DNA from: Acidimicrobiales bacterium
GTDB lineage: Bacteria; Actinomycetota; Acidimicrobiia; Acidimicrobiales; SZUA-35
Assembly (NCBI GenBank): GCA_024638815.1
Contig: JAHEJM010000011.1
Coordinates: 1 to 64,000, forward strand
Direction: 5' to 3'
DNA: 64,000 nt
Made by a program: the position numbers and the translations under genes. The notes below the pieces were generated by a model that made no database searches, was not told where the DNA came from, and saw nothing but the letters and a program-made list of their open reading frames with translations. Position 1 is the stretch's first letter, and each line of letters starts with the position of its first letter. Of this stretch, positions 16,579 through 26,073 are shown in pieces.

Positions 16579-17559
16579 ATGGGCCGCTCCCCCCGGCTTC
16601 GCACCATCGTCGGCGTTCTCGCCGTGCTCCTTGGGGCGGGCGGCGTCCTAAGCCTGGTCCGCTACGTGCAGACCAGCGAGGAACGGGCATTGGCCGGTCA
16701 GGAATTGGTGTCGGTGTACGTGGTCAGGAATCCGGTCCCCGCCGGCACTCCGGTGGGTGAGCTGGCCAACGATCTGGCATTGGAGCAGGTCCCGGCCAAG
16801 GTCCGGGCCGCCGAGGCGGTTACCGAACTGGACGCCCTGGACCCGTCTCTTGTCACCACCACCAACCTCGTTCCCGGCGAGCAGCTGGTCACCGCCCGCC
16901 TCGGTTCGGCCAAGTCCCGGGTCCTGGCTGCCGGATTGGATGCCATCCCCGATGGCCTGGTCGAGGTCACCGTGTCCCTGACCGCCCAGAAAGCGCTGGG
17001 GGGTCAGCTGGTGCCCGGCGACTACGTCGCCGTGCTCGCCTCGTTCGACCTTTTCAACTTCGACCCCGAGGTGACGGCCGAAGACGGTGTGGTGACCCAA
17101 ACCGAGGTCTCCATCGAGGGAGGGCCGGCGACGGCCATCTTGATGCGACAGGCCCTGGTTACCAACGTCCAGGCCAATCTTCCCCCCACCTTCAACGCCG
17201 TCGACGAGAACGGCGGAGTTGGCCAGGTGCCCAATTCGGAACTGTTCGTCACCTTCGCTGTTGTCCCCGACCAGGCCGAACGACTTATCTTCGCCGCCGA
17301 ATACGGTCGCATCTGGCTGCTCAGGGACAGTGAACTGGCTCCTGGAAGTAGCCCCGACCTGGTTCGGCTCTCCACCATCTACTTCGATGGCGCTCTCAAG
17401 GCCGACGTCGATCAACAGAGCTTCTCGGCCGACGATGAACCGGACGAACTGGCAAATCGGGATGATGGCGCCGACGCCATCGAGGAAGGTTCGCTCGTGG
17501 CCGAGACGGCCGAGGAGTCGGAGGACGAGCCCACCCCGTCGGGACCGGGCGGCGGGTAG
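16579..17559 (+). CDS. cpaB: Flp/Tad pilus assembly protein CpaB
   Basis: 326 residues. One N-terminal transmembrane helix (about 9-28), then a SAF domain (about 42-110; VYVVRNPVPAGTPVGE) and an RcpC/CpaB region, ending in an acidic, Ser/Gly-rich tail. CpaB proteins act at the cell surface in Flp pilus assembly. The start has GAGGAG 10 nt upstream. It opens a run of five tightly spaced tad genes, with tadZ 8 nt downstream. In the absence of a secretin gene, a wall-spanning rather than outer-membrane role is expected. Confidence 0.85.
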   Translation: MGRSPRLRTIVGVLAVLLGAGGVLSLVRYVQTSEERALAGQELVSVYVVRNPVPAGTPVGELANDLALEQVPAKVRAAEAVTELDALDPSLVTTTNLVPGEQLVTARLGSAKSRVLAAGLDAIPDGLVEVTVSLTAQKALGGQLVPGDYVAVLASFDLFNFDPEVTAEDGVVTQTEVSIEGGPATAILMRQALVTNVQANLPPTFNAVDENGGVGQVPNSELFVTFAVVPDQAERLIFAAEYGRIWLLRDSELAPGSSPDLVRLSTIYFDGALKADVDQQSFSADDEPDELANRDDGADAIEEGSLVAETAEESEDEPTPSGPGGG

Positions 17560-17567
17560 GTGACGCC

Positions 17568-18752
17568 GTGAATGTCGTGGTCATAAGCGAACACGAGTCA
17601 CTCGTGGCCTACCGCGGTACGGCCCTACCCGACGGGATTCGTGTCATCGACGTGCCCGAGGTTTCTCCTCGCGCCCCGGTCGACCAGCTGATCGCGGCGT
17701 TGGACGACAGTGTGGTCGATGTCGTGGTCCTCGGTGGAGATCTGGAGGATCAGTACATCCTGGGGGCGGCCGAGGCATTGGCCATTGGCCATCCCGAGAT
17801 GGATGTCATCGCCTATCGCCTTCCCGACACCGAGTTTCTGGCCGCAGCCATGAAGACCCGGGTTCGCGACGTCGTCACTCCGGTGGAGGACCACTCCACG
17901 CTCGACCAGGCTCTGATCCGCCTCCACGAGGCGGCCACCGTTCGCCGGGAGCTGATTCTGGCCCGGGAGCGGAACCAGGAACCGACCGGTGCCATCACCG
18001 TCTTCGGCCCGAAAGGCGGTGTGGGCAAGTCGACCATCGCCGTCAACCTGGCCCAGGCTCTGGCCGCCGACGCCCCCAACGAGGTGCTGCTCATCGATCT
18101 CGACCTGGTGGGAGGAGATGTGGCCGACATGCTTCAGATCGACACCGACTTCACCGTGGCCCGGGCCATCAACAACGACTCGCCGTTCGACCCCGCCAAC
18201 CTCAAGTTGAGCCTCGCCGCCCTGCCCAATGGCCCGCTGGTGCTGCCGGCTCCGGCATCGTTGGTGGAGGCCGATCATCTCGATTTCGAATCGATGGAAC
18301 TGCTGCTCAAGCGGGTTGTCGAGATGTTCACCTATGTCGTGGTCGACACCGGACCCGGCTCGACCGAGGCGTCGCTGGCCGCCATCAGCGTGGCCCGGCA
18401 GATGGTCATCACCACCAACCCCGATATCGGTGCCGTACGCACCCTGGTTCGCCACATAGACGCCCTGGACAGCCTCGGTCTACTTCCCCCCGACCGCCAC
18501 GTCGTGCTCAACCAGTACGACCGCCGCAGCGGTATCGGGACGTCCGACATCGAGGCGGCTCTGGGCCGCCCCATCAACTTCACCCTGCCTCCCGACCGCA
18601 CCGTGCAGGCTGCGGCCAACGAGGGGGTGCCCTATCTGCAGAATCGATCCCGAGGCGCGGTGGCCGCCGCCCTCTACGAACTGGCCAATGCGGTCAGGGG
18701 TGAGGTCGACGCCACCGAAGAGCCGGTGCGGTCGAAAGGATGGTTCAGGTAG
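17568..18752 (+). CDS. Pilus assembly ATPase TadZ/CpaE-like (MinD superfamily)
   Basis: 394 residues from a GTG start. Residues about 1-130 form a receiver-like domain without an obvious phospho-acceptor set. From about 140 follows a MinD/ParA ATPase with a deviant Walker A GPKGGVGKST and a Walker A' strand VLLIDLDLVGGD. TadZ proteins localise the Tad machine in the cell. The tadA start lies 2 nt after the stop, implying translational coupling. Confidence 0.85.
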   Translation: MNVVVISEHESLVAYRGTALPDGIRVIDVPEVSPRAPVDQLIAALDDSVVDVVVLGGDLEDQYILGAAEALAIGHPEMDVIAYRLPDTEFLAAAMKTRVRDVVTPVEDHSTLDQALIRLHEAATVRRELILARERNQEPTGAITVFGPKGGVGKSTIAVNLAQALAADAPNEVLLIDLDLVGGDVADMLQIDTDFTVARAINNDSPFDPANLKLSLAALPNGPLVLPAPASLVEADHLDFESMELLLKRVVEMFTYVVVDTGPGSTEASLAAISVARQMVITTNPDIGAVRTLVRHIDALDSLGLLPPDRHVVLNQYDRRSGIGTSDIEAALGRPINFTLPPDRTVQAAANEGVPYLQNRSRGAVAAALYELANAVRGEVDATEEPVRSKGWFR

Positions 18753-18754
18753 CC

Positions 18755-20101
18755 ATGGGTCTTGGTCGTCTGCTGGCGGAAGCCGACGCCCCCGGAGGTC
18801 GCCGCTCCGGATCCACCGCCTCGTCCTCACCGCCGGAGAACAAGGTTCAGAGTCCGAGCACATCGACGGCGGCCGACAATCTCGGAGAACGGGTCAGAAT
18901 CAAGCTCATCGACAGCATCGGGGCCACGCTCTCCGACTCCAACATGAGCCAGGACGAGCTTCGGCGCCAAGTCAGCGATGAGCTGGAACGGCTGATCGCT
19001 CAGGAGAACCTGCCGCTGACCGATATCGAGCGCAACAAGCTGGTCGGAGCGGTGGCCAGCGACGTGCTCGGGTTTGGCCCCATCGAGCCGCTGCTGGAGG
19101 ACGACGACGTCAGCGAGATCATGGTCAACGGTACCGACGCCATCTATGTGGAGCGGGCGGGCAAGATCGAGATGACCGATATCCGATTCCGGACCGAGGC
19201 CCACCTCCGCCAGGTCATCAACCGGATCGTTGCCGCCATCGGACGCCGTGTCGACGAATCCTCACCCATGGTCGACGCCCGTTTGGCCGACGGGTCCCGG
19301 GTCAATGCCGTGGTCCCGCCGCTGGCGGTCGACGGATCGTCACTGACCATCCGAAAGTTCGCCAAGCAGGCGCTGCAGGCCGGCGATCTGGTCCGAATCG
19401 GGGCCATCACCCAGCAGTCACTGACCGTGATGCGGGCCTGCGTGCTGGCCCATCTCAATGTTGTGGTCTCGGGTGGCACCGGTAGCGGTAAGACCACGTT
19501 TCTCAACATGCTGTCCAGTTTCATCGGCGCCGACGAGCGAATCGTCACCATCGAGGACGCCGTCGAGCTGAAGCTGATGCAGCGTCATGTGATCCGCCTC
19601 GAGTGTCGCCCACCCAACGTCGAGGGAAAGGGTGCGGTCACCACCCGTGATCTGCTCAAGAACACCCTGCGCATGCGCCCCGACCGCATCATCGTGGGTG
19701 AGTGTCGTGGCGGTGAGGCCCTGGACATGCTCCAGGCCATGAACACCGGGCACGACGGATCCCTGACAACCCTGCATGCCAACAGTCCCCGCGATGCCAC
19801 CCGCCGGTTGGAGACGATGGTCCTCTACGCCGGTTTCGAGATACCGCAGCGAGCCATCCGGGAACAGATCTCGGGTGCGGTCGACATCATCTGCCAGCTG
19901 GAACGGCTTCGCAACGGGCGAAGGGTGGTGACCAGCATCACCGAGGTAGTGGGCATGGAGGGTGAACACATCACCCTCAACGAGCTGTTCGCCTTCGACC
20001 ACGAAGAAGGGGTGTTGAAGGCCACCGGAGTTCGGCCCCAGTGCGCCGACAAGTTGGCAAAGCACGGTGTCGTCATCGATGCCGAAGCCCTCGAGAACTG
20101 A
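18755..20101 (+). CDS. tadA: Tad pilus secretion ATPase TadA/CpaF
   Basis: 448 residues. It contains a secretion-ATPase N-terminal domain ([20 protein letters not shown]), Walker [13 protein letters not shown], the Asp box [12 protein letters not shown], Walker [17 protein letters not shown] and the His box [12 protein letters not shown]. It hydrolyses ATP to drive pilin polymerisation through TadB/TadC. The ATG just after the tadZ stop is chosen; an earlier in-frame ATG lies inside tadZ. All catalytic motifs are intact. Confidence 0.93.
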   Translation: MGLGRLLAEADAPGGRRSGSTASSSPPENKVQSPSTSTAADNLGERVRIKLIDSIGATLSDSNMSQDELRRQVSDELERLIAQENLPLTDIERNKLVGAVASDVLGFGPIEPLLEDDDVSEIMVNGTDAIYVERAGKIEMTDIRFRTEAHLRQVINRIVAAIGRRVDESSPMVDARLADGSRVNAVVPPLAVDGSSLTIRKFAKQALQAGDLVRIGAITQQSLTVMRACVLAHLNVVVSGGTGSGKTTFLNMLSSFIGADERIVTIEDAVELKLMQRHVIRLECRPPNVEGKGAVTTRDLLKNTLRMRPDRIIVGECRGGEALDMLQAMNTGHDGSLTTLHANSPRDATRRLETMVLYAGFEIPQRAIREQISGAVDIICQLERLRNGRRVVTSITEVVGMEGEHITLNELFAFDHEEGVLKATGVRPQCADKLAKHGVVIDAEALEN

Positions 20102-20117
20102 GGAGGTCGGTCCGGCG

Positions 20118-22010
20118 GTGGCACGACCCGATCTGGAGCTGCAGTCCCGAGCCATCGTCCCGGCCCAGGACGGTGACTTCGGCGTCGGCTCGGCCGACAC
20201 ATCGGCCGGCCTCGAGGTGCTGTCACTCGACACCGCGACGCCGGGCGCCGTCACGCTCCAGGTCACCGTACCCCACCAGGAGACCGTGCTCTTCTCCAGC
20301 CAGTCGGTCGATGTGCGGCTCAACGGTCAGAGCGTCGAGGGCGTCACGGTTCGACCGGTCAAGATCGACTCGCTTCATGCCACGCTCATCATCGACGTGT
20401 CCCAGTCGATGTCCGGGCAACCGATCGAGGCGGCCAAGAGCTCGGCCGTGGCCTTCGTCGAAGCCCTACCACCGCAGGCCGAGATCACCGTGATCGGCTT
20501 CGGATCATCGGCCCGGGTCGAGATTGCGGCAACACCCGATCACGGCGATGCCATCGCCACCATCGAGGAGCTGGAACTCCGGGGGGAGACCGCCCTGTAT
20601 GATGCCATCGAGCTTGGCCTGCAGTCCACGGCCAGCGCCAGCCGCGACGCCATGGTCGTGCTGAGCGATGGTGGGGACACCGCCAGCTCGGCCACCGAGG
20701 GCGACGTGATCTCCGACCTCGGCCAAAGCGGTGTCGACTTCTACGCCATCGCCCTTACCACCGACGAATCGGACGGCAGCGCCCTGCGGTCACTGTCCGA
20801 CGCCGCCGAAGGGGAGTTGATCACCACCGGCGACCTGGCCGGCCTGCAATCGATCTACCAGTCACTGGCCAGCAGTCTGGCCGAGGTCTACGAAATCGGC
20901 TTCCCGGTGGACCGGGGCGGCACCTATGGGCTGGAGATCGAGCTGATCGGCAGCGACACCGCGGGCTGGGAACGAATCGTCAATCTTCCGGGACCACGGT
21001 CCTCGGGCCAGGTCGCCATCGAGCAGCCCGTGGCCGAACCGTTCACCGCGCCCCCGCCGCCGTTCTCGGCCAGCGGGGCGCTGCTGTGGGCGGGAACCGC
21101 CCTGGTGGTGATCGGCGTCCTGGCCGCCGCGGCCTATGTGATCGCACGACCGGCCAAGGAACGATCCCGGCGCCGACCCCGACTCAGGGGCGGCCGAAGC
21201 GCTCAGGTCCAGACGCTGAAGGAGATCCGTCGGGATGCGTCCTCGGTGGTGGAGGTCGTGGTCAACCGCTCCGTGCGTGACCGAATTGCCGGTGCCGCCG
21301 ATCGTGCCGGGCTGAAATGGCGGGTCGGCGAGATCGTCCTCGGTACTGTCGCCCTGGCCCTGGTCCTGGCCATCATCGTGGCCGTGACCGTGATTCCGCT
21401 GGCCGCCCCGGTGGGATTGCTGCTTGGCGTGGTGCTGCCCAAGTTCTACCTCGGATTCCGGTTCAAGCAGCGGGCAAAACGGTTCTCCAACCAGTTGCCC
21501 GACATCCTGGGAGCCCTGGCCAATGTCATGCGAGCCGGCTATTCGCTCAACCGAGCCGTCGATGCCGTGGCTCAGGAGGCGGAGGAGCCGTCCCGGGGTG
21601 AGTTCACCCGGGCCCTGGTCGAATCCCGTATCGGCGGGGACTTCGTGGCGTCGTTACGAGCCATGTCGGAACGTACCGGCAGCGTCGATCTGAGGTGGAC
21701 GGCGGACGCGGTCGAGATCAACACCACCGTGGGTGGGGATCTGACCGAGGTGCTGGACAATGTGGCCGAGACGATTCGGGGCCGTATCAGGCTGAAAGCC
21801 CAGGTCGATGCACTCACGGCCGAAGGTCGATTGTCGGCCATTATCCTCTTCATCCTGCCCCCGGCCATCACGACGTTCATCGCCATCGTCAACCCCGAGT
21901 ACTTCTCCGGAATCTGGGATGGCTTCACCGCCTATGCCCTCGTCGGCGGAGTCGTGCTCATGATGGGTATCGGTGGCTTGTGGCTCCGGAAGATGATCAA
22001 CGCGGTATGA
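20118..22010 (+). CDS. VWA domain fused to TadB pilus inner-membrane protein
   Basis: 630 residues from a GTG that follows AGGAGG at 20101-20106; an ATG inside tadA is less likely. Residues about 80-270 are a von Willebrand A domain with a full MIDAS set: DVSQS (93-97), the Thr in GETALYDAI, and the Asp in LSDGGD. A transmembrane helix near 323-345 leads to a basic linker, then the TadB/T2SF core (about 400-630; QLPDILGALANVMRAGYSL) with two or three further helices. The VWA part should be extracytoplasmic and bind a metal-dependent partner. It may couple pilus assembly to an external ligand or pilin (inference). Confidence 0.85.
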   Translation: MARPDLELQSRAIVPAQDGDFGVGSADTSAGLEVLSLDTATPGAVTLQVTVPHQETVLFSSQSVDVRLNGQSVEGVTVRPVKIDSLHATLIIDVSQSMSGQPIEAAKSSAVAFVEALPPQAEITVIGFGSSARVEIAATPDHGDAIATIEELELRGETALYDAIELGLQSTASASRDAMVVLSDGGDTASSATEGDVISDLGQSGVDFYAIALTTDESDGSALRSLSDAAEGELITTGDLAGLQSIYQSLASSLAEVYEIGFPVDRGGTYGLEIELIGSDTAGWERIVNLPGPRSSGQVAIEQPVAEPFTAPPPPFSASGALLWAGTALVVIGVLAAAAYVIARPAKERSRRRPRLRGGRSAQVQTLKEIRRDASSVVEVVVNRSVRDRIAGAADRAGLKWRVGEIVLGTVALALVLAIIVAVTVIPLAAPVGLLLGVVLPKFYLGFRFKQRAKRFSNQLPDILGALANVMRAGYSLNRAVDAVAQEAEEPSRGEFTRALVESRIGGDFVASLRAMSERTGSVDLRWTADAVEINTTVGGDLTEVLDNVAETIRGRIRLKAQVDALTAEGRLSAIILFILPPAITTFIAIVNPEYFSGIWDGFTAYALVGGVVLMMGIGGLWLRKMINAV

Positions 22011-22038
22011 ACTGGTCGTCTGATCCGAGGAGGTCGTT

Positions 22039-22941
22039 GTGATGCTGATCATCGGCGCAAGCCTGGCCACGGTACTGGCCATCCCCCTGCTGGTCTTCGC
22101 CCTTTTCCCCGACCGCCGGCCCGCCGCCTCCAACAGCCGCCAGCTCTCCGGATCAGCCCGGTTCCGTGAGCGTCAGCTCAGCGCCTCGGTCACCGATCGT
22201 CTGGTGGCACCGCTCATTCACCGGGCGGCTCGCCAAGCCCGCCGTATCACGCCGACCGGCACCATCGACGCCACGGCGACCAAGCTCATCACCTCCGGTC
22301 TCGGCAACAAGGTCTCGTTGGAGATGATGCTGGGGCTCAAGGTGGTGCTGGGTACGGTTCTCCTGGCCGTGTCCTATCTGCTGACCGGAGGTTGGGGACT
22401 CGGCCTGCGTCTGACGGCGGTCGGCGTATCGACGGTCTTCGGTTTCTATCTGCCCGAGATCTATGTCGGCCGGAAGGCCGAGGAACGCCAGGCCCAGATC
22501 AAGTCCGATCTGCCCGACGTGCTCGATCAGCTGACGGTCATCGTGGAGGCCGGGCTGGGTTTCGACAGTGCACTGGCCCGTCTGGTCGAGACCGGTGACG
22601 GCCCGTTGGTCGAGGAATTCGGGCGGGTACTCCGGGGGGTCCGGCTCGGTCAGACCCGGGCCGAAGCCCTGGAAGGCCTGGCCGACCGAACCAATGTGGC
22701 CGAGGTCCGGCAGTTCGTGGCCGCCATCAAACAGACCGAACAGATCGGCGTGCCCATTGCCCGGATCCTGCGCACCCAAAGCCATCACATGCGGGAGTTG
22801 AAGCGGCTGGCGGCCGAGGAGCGGGCCATGAAGTTGCCGGTCAAGCTGGTACTGCCCATGGTGTTGTGCATGCTGCCCGCCCTGTTCGTGGTGCTCATCG
22901 GCCCGGTCATCATCCGGGTCATGAACGGCGGTCTCGGGTAG
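22039..22941 (+). CDS. tadC: Tad pilus inner-membrane protein TadC
   Basis: 300 residues with a T2SF domain in the C-terminal half (LPDVLDQLTVIVEAGLGFDS) and four hydrophobic segments, two near the N-terminus and two near the ends of the T2SF repeat. It pairs with TadB to form the membrane platform. GAGGAGG lies 5-8 nt before the two possible starts (GTG at 22039, ATG at 22042). It is the last gene of the forward tad run, with a hairpin after the stop. Confidence 0.88.
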   Translation: MMLIIGASLATVLAIPLLVFALFPDRRPAASNSRQLSGSARFRERQLSASVTDRLVAPLIHRAARQARRITPTGTIDATATKLITSGLGNKVSLEMMLGLKVVLGTVLLAVSYLLTGGWGLGLRLTAVGVSTVFGFYLPEIYVGRKAEERQAQIKSDLPDVLDQLTVIVEAGLGFDSALARLVETGDGPLVEEFGRVLRGVRLGQTRAEALEGLADRTNVAEVRQFVAAIKQTEQIGVPIARILRTQSHHMRELKRLAAEERAMKLPVKLVLPMVLCMLPALFVVLIGPVIIRVMNGGLG

Positions 22942-22955
22942 CGCTGCTTCCTGGT

Positions 22956-22971
22956 CGACTCCTGCGAGTCG
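22956..22971 (+). terminator. Hairpin after tadC
   Basis: CGACTC-CTGC-GAGTCG, a perfect 6-bp stem 14 nt after the tadC stop. There is no T-run, so termination is only a possibility. Confidence 0.35.
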
Positions 22972-23031
22972 AAACCACGGGCCAGGTTCCCCATCACCGC
23001 GAACGTCCGTCCCGATGGCCAGGCCCCGAAG

Positions 23032-24057
23032 TCAGGGCACGTAGGGAACGTTGCAGTCGGCGGCCACCTCGCCACAGATCTCGGTGTCATCCGGCGGTTC
23101 ACCATCGCGGAGTAGGCCGGGTTCGAACTCGACCTTGATAAACCGAGTCTGGTTATTGCCCGTCACCCGGTAGTCGGTGACCCGGCCCGAGGCCACCTTG
23201 GAGAAACGGAACAGCAGGTTCGAACCGTTGCTCTCGGCCGAACGATAGAGGGCGATGGGCACGTACTGGCCCGAGTCAAACAGCGGGTCAAGACCGGGTT
23301 TGATGTTGTTTGAGATCGCCCCCGGCGAGCCCGGGTAGCAGCCGCTGGGGACCACGAGGCAGGATCCGGTGGCGTCAGATGTGTAGATACCCGGGGTATA
23401 GCCGTTCTCCAGCCAATCGTTGATTTCACCGGTGCTGTTGTTCCCGCCGTCAAAGTCGATGATCCCCCAGTTGCCGGGAGCCAAACCGTCAGCCGAGCAG
23501 ATCGCCACCGAATGTACCGATGCCATGTAGAGCGTGATGGTCAAGGTGTCGGAGTCGGGATCGGCCAGCCAGTCAACCAGCTCCGGGGCGGCCTGCTCAC
23601 AGATGGCGAACGGGCGTGCTCCGATGAGTGGCTCGGGGGTCCAGATCGCCGCCGTCGACGCCCGAGCTGTGCCACTGTCGATCCCGAGCAGGGATCCGAA
23701 GGTGTAGCCGACATCGCGTTCGCCCGAGACCTCGACCACACCGGCCCTCCCGCTCGGGGTCTGGACACAATTCGGGTTGGAGATGGTCGGCGCGTTGACG
23801 TGGAGGTACGCGAGGGCCTCGGTACAGGGGTCCAGCCCGTAGGCCCCGTCCCACGATCCGGCCAGTGCGGCGGCGTCGGTTGCCACGACCAGGGCCCGAC
23901 GCTGGTTCCACAACCGCCCGCCGTCGACAACAAACCCGGAGACTCCGAGCAGCACGGCCATGATCAGGGCGAAGTAGGCGATGACCGCACCCGACTCGTC
24001 GGCCGGGCGTTCAACCCCATCGTGGTCGTTCTCCTGCTTTGGGTGACGGGTACTCAT
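23032..24057 (-). CDS. TadG-like pilus assembly protein (TadE/G-like domain)
   Basis: 341 residues. A basic N-terminus leads to one transmembrane helix (about 25-47) within GAVIAYFALIMAVLLG, followed by FVVDGGRLWNQRRALVVATD and AAALAG, the signature of the Flp-assembly TadE/G-like domain. The remaining about 270 residues are extracytoplasmic, with several Cys that could form disulfides and no recognised fold. It is likely a pseudopilin or surface component of the Tad pilus. It is convergent with the tadC run and follows the tadE-like gene by 39 nt. Confidence 0.75.
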   Translation of the reverse strand: MSTRHPKQENDHDGVERPADESGAVIAYFALIMAVLLGVSGFVVDGGRLWNQRRALVVATDAAALAGSWDGAYGLDPCTEALAYLHVNAPTISNPNCVQTPSGRAGVVEVSGERDVGYTFGSLLGIDSGTARASTAAIWTPEPLIGARPFAICEQAAPELVDWLADPDSDTLTITLYMASVHSVAICSADGLAPGNWGIIDFDGGNNSTGEINDWLENGYTPGIYTSDATGSCLVVPSGCYPGSPGAISNNIKPGLDPLFDSGQYVPIALYRSAESNGSNLLFRFSKVASGRVTDYRVTGNNQTRFIKVEFEPGLLRDGEPPDDTEICGEVAADCNVPYVP

Positions 24058-24096
24058 CGCAACCGGCCGTTCTTGTCGAGCGTGGATGTCATCTGG

Positions 24097-24570
24097 CTAC
24101 TCACAGCGGAAGGTGGCGGTGGAGCTGAGGTTCACGGTCTGACCGGCGAGGAACGGGATGTCGAGTGTGGCCGTGGCCGACAGCTGCACCGTCACCGCCT
24201 CCCCGGTGCGTTCGAGGCAAGGCGGATCCACCGACGGGGTGATGACCACGGTCGGGGTCGTGCCGAAACTGGTGCCGACCAGGGCGTCATTGGCCGCCTG
24301 GTTGATGTCGGCCGCCGTGTTCTCGGGAATGGCCGCTTCCCGGGCGCCCTCCCGGGCCGCCGAGTGCAGAGCCTGCTGCTGGAAGAGAATGAGCCCGGTC
24401 TGGAAGATACCCATGGTCATGATCATGAGCAGGGGCATGAGGGTTGCGAATTCGATCAACACCGCACCTCGCTCGACGCCAGTCGAACCAGTGCGATGGG
24501 CCGATCCCGACCGCCGCCGAGGGTCGCCGGAGCGTGGGGATTCCAATTGTGACTGCGTCCGTGCCTTCAC
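24097..24570 (-). CDS. TadE-like pseudopilin
   Basis: 157 residues from a GTG start (start uncertain). After a basic leader comes GAVLIEFATLMPLLMIMTMG, the hydrophobic segment with a Glu five residues from its start that marks TadE-family pseudopilins processed by a prepilin peptidase. The surface part holds a Cys pair (PPCLE and FRCE) likely to form a disulfide. It is co-transcribed with the TadG-like gene downstream on the minus strand. Confidence 0.78.
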   Translation of the reverse strand: MKARTQSQLESPRSGDPRRRSGSAHRTGSTGVERGAVLIEFATLMPLLMIMTMGIFQTGLILFQQQALHSAAREGAREAAIPENTAADINQAANDALVGTSFGTTPTVVITPSVDPPCLERTGEAVTVQLSATATLDIPFLAGQTVNLSSTATFRCE

Positions 24571-24750
24571 GTGTCTGCATCCTTGCCTTCACGTCGATCG
24601 CCGTGTGACGCGGAACGCGAAGTGGGTTTGTCGCCGCCGTCTGCCTGGCTGCTTCCTTGGGCTCATCGACACGGTCGCTTGGCTTCTTGAGTGGGCGTTT
24701 TGCCCAAATTCGTCTCAATAGGCGGGCATTTCGTGCCGAAGACATGAGTC

Positions 24751-26073
24751 ATGGATCGGAAGTACTGGGAGGCCGCCCATCTGTTCCGGCGTGCCGGTTT
24801 CGGCGCCACCCATTCGGAGATCATGGCCCACAAGGCCAAATCGTGGTCGGCTCTGGTCGAGATGGTCATGGACACCTCTCGAGTCCCCCGGCTCGCTCCC
24901 GCCCCCGATCTTTCGCCGGGACGGGATTGGTATGACAAATACGTCGACATGACGTGGTACTGGCTGGACCGTGCTCGTCGGCCGGTGACCGAGGCGCCCA
25001 TCACCGAGAAGATGACCCTCTTCTGGCACGGCTTCCTGTGCAGCTCGCTGGAGAAGGTCAACGATCACAAGATGATGTTCGACCAGAACCAGCTGTTTCG
25101 GGCCAAGGGCCTCGGCGGCTATCAGCGACTGCTGTGGGAGACATCCATCGGTCCGGCCATGCTCCGTTATCTGGACAACGACCGCAACTCGGTGGGCAAC
25201 GTCAACGAGAACTTCGCTCGGGAACTCATGGAGCTGTTCGTGACCGGCGTCGGGCACTACACCGAAGCCGATGTGCGGGAATCGGCTCGAGCCTGGACCG
25301 GTCACGGGCTGGCTGACAACGGCCGTTACCGGTTCTCATCGGCCGACCACGATCACGGATCCAAGACATTCCTCGGCCAGCGGGGCAACTGGGGCGGCGA
25401 CGACATCATCAGGCTGTTGTTGACCAGGCGCCGGGATGCCCACGCCCGATTCCTGTGCCAACGGCTGTGGTCGTTCTTCGCCTACCCGGTCCGGATCGGG
25501 GATTCCGAGGTGACCGACATCGCCCGGGTCTACAAACAGAACCTCCACATCGGAGCGACGGTCCGAGCCATCTTCCTCCACCCCAACTTCCGGACCGACC
25601 GAGCCCGGCAGGGGCTGCTTCGCAGCCCCATCGAGTACGCGGTGGCCTGCATGCGCCACACGAGGACGGACTGCGCCACCGTCCACCCCGAGTGGTACCT
25701 GCCGGAGATGGGCCAACAACCGTTCCACCCACCCAATGTGAGCGGCTGGCGGCAGAACGAGTACTGGGTCTCCGAGTCGGCGGTGTGGGCCAAGGGACAG
25801 CTGGCCAGTCATCTCCGATGGCGCCTGTACGATCGGGGGGACATCACCGACGTTCACAAGGTCATCGACTGGAACCCGGTCACCTACAAACTGTCGCCGA
25901 CCCAGTCGGTGGATCGTGCCCTGGCCAACCTGAACCTACGATTGCAGACCGCCCGGTCCCGCCAACTGCTGGTCGACTATGTCGAATCGGAGCGGGCCTC
26001 GGACCAGGCCTGGGGCCAGCGAGCCGGCCTGCTCATGCTGCCCCTCCTCACCCCGGAGATGCAGCTGGCATGA
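24751..26073 (+). CDS. DUF1800 family protein
   Basis: 440 residues, slightly short for the family. Visible features are HLFRRAGFGAT at the N-terminus, MTLFWHGFLCSS (about 87-98), NENFARELMELFVTGVGHYT, DHDHGSKTFLGQRG and FHPPNVSGW. No clear signal peptide is present, although the partner protein has a Tat-like one. The function is unknown; DUF1800 genes usually sit beside DUF1501 genes, as here. The stop overlaps the next start by 4 nt, so the two are translationally coupled and probably form one complex. Confidence 0.87.
   Translation: MDRKYWEAAHLFRRAGFGATHSEIMAHKAKSWSALVEMVMDTSRVPRLAPAPDLSPGRDWYDKYVDMTWYWLDRARRPVTEAPITEKMTLFWHGFLCSSLEKVNDHKMMFDQNQLFRAKGLGGYQRLLWETSIGPAMLRYLDNDRNSVGNVNENFARELMELFVTGVGHYTEADVRESARAWTGHGLADNGRYRFSSADHDHGSKTFLGQRGNWGGDDIIRLLLTRRRDAHARFLCQRLWSFFAYPVRIGDSEVTDIARVYKQNLHIGATVRAIFLHPNFRTDRARQGLLRSPIEYAVACMRHTRTDCATVHPEWYLPEMGQQPFHPPNVSGWRQNEYWVSESAVWAKGQLASHLRWRLYDRGDITDVHKVIDWNPVTYKLSPTQSVDRALANLNLRLQTARSRQLLVDYVESERASDQAWGQRAGLLMLPLLTPEMQLA

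Noticed and set aside
25455-26069. Upstream extension of the DUF1501 gene in the same frame
   Set aside because: This stretch is fully occupied by the DUF1800 gene in another frame, and the Tat-like signal lies just after the ATG at 26070.
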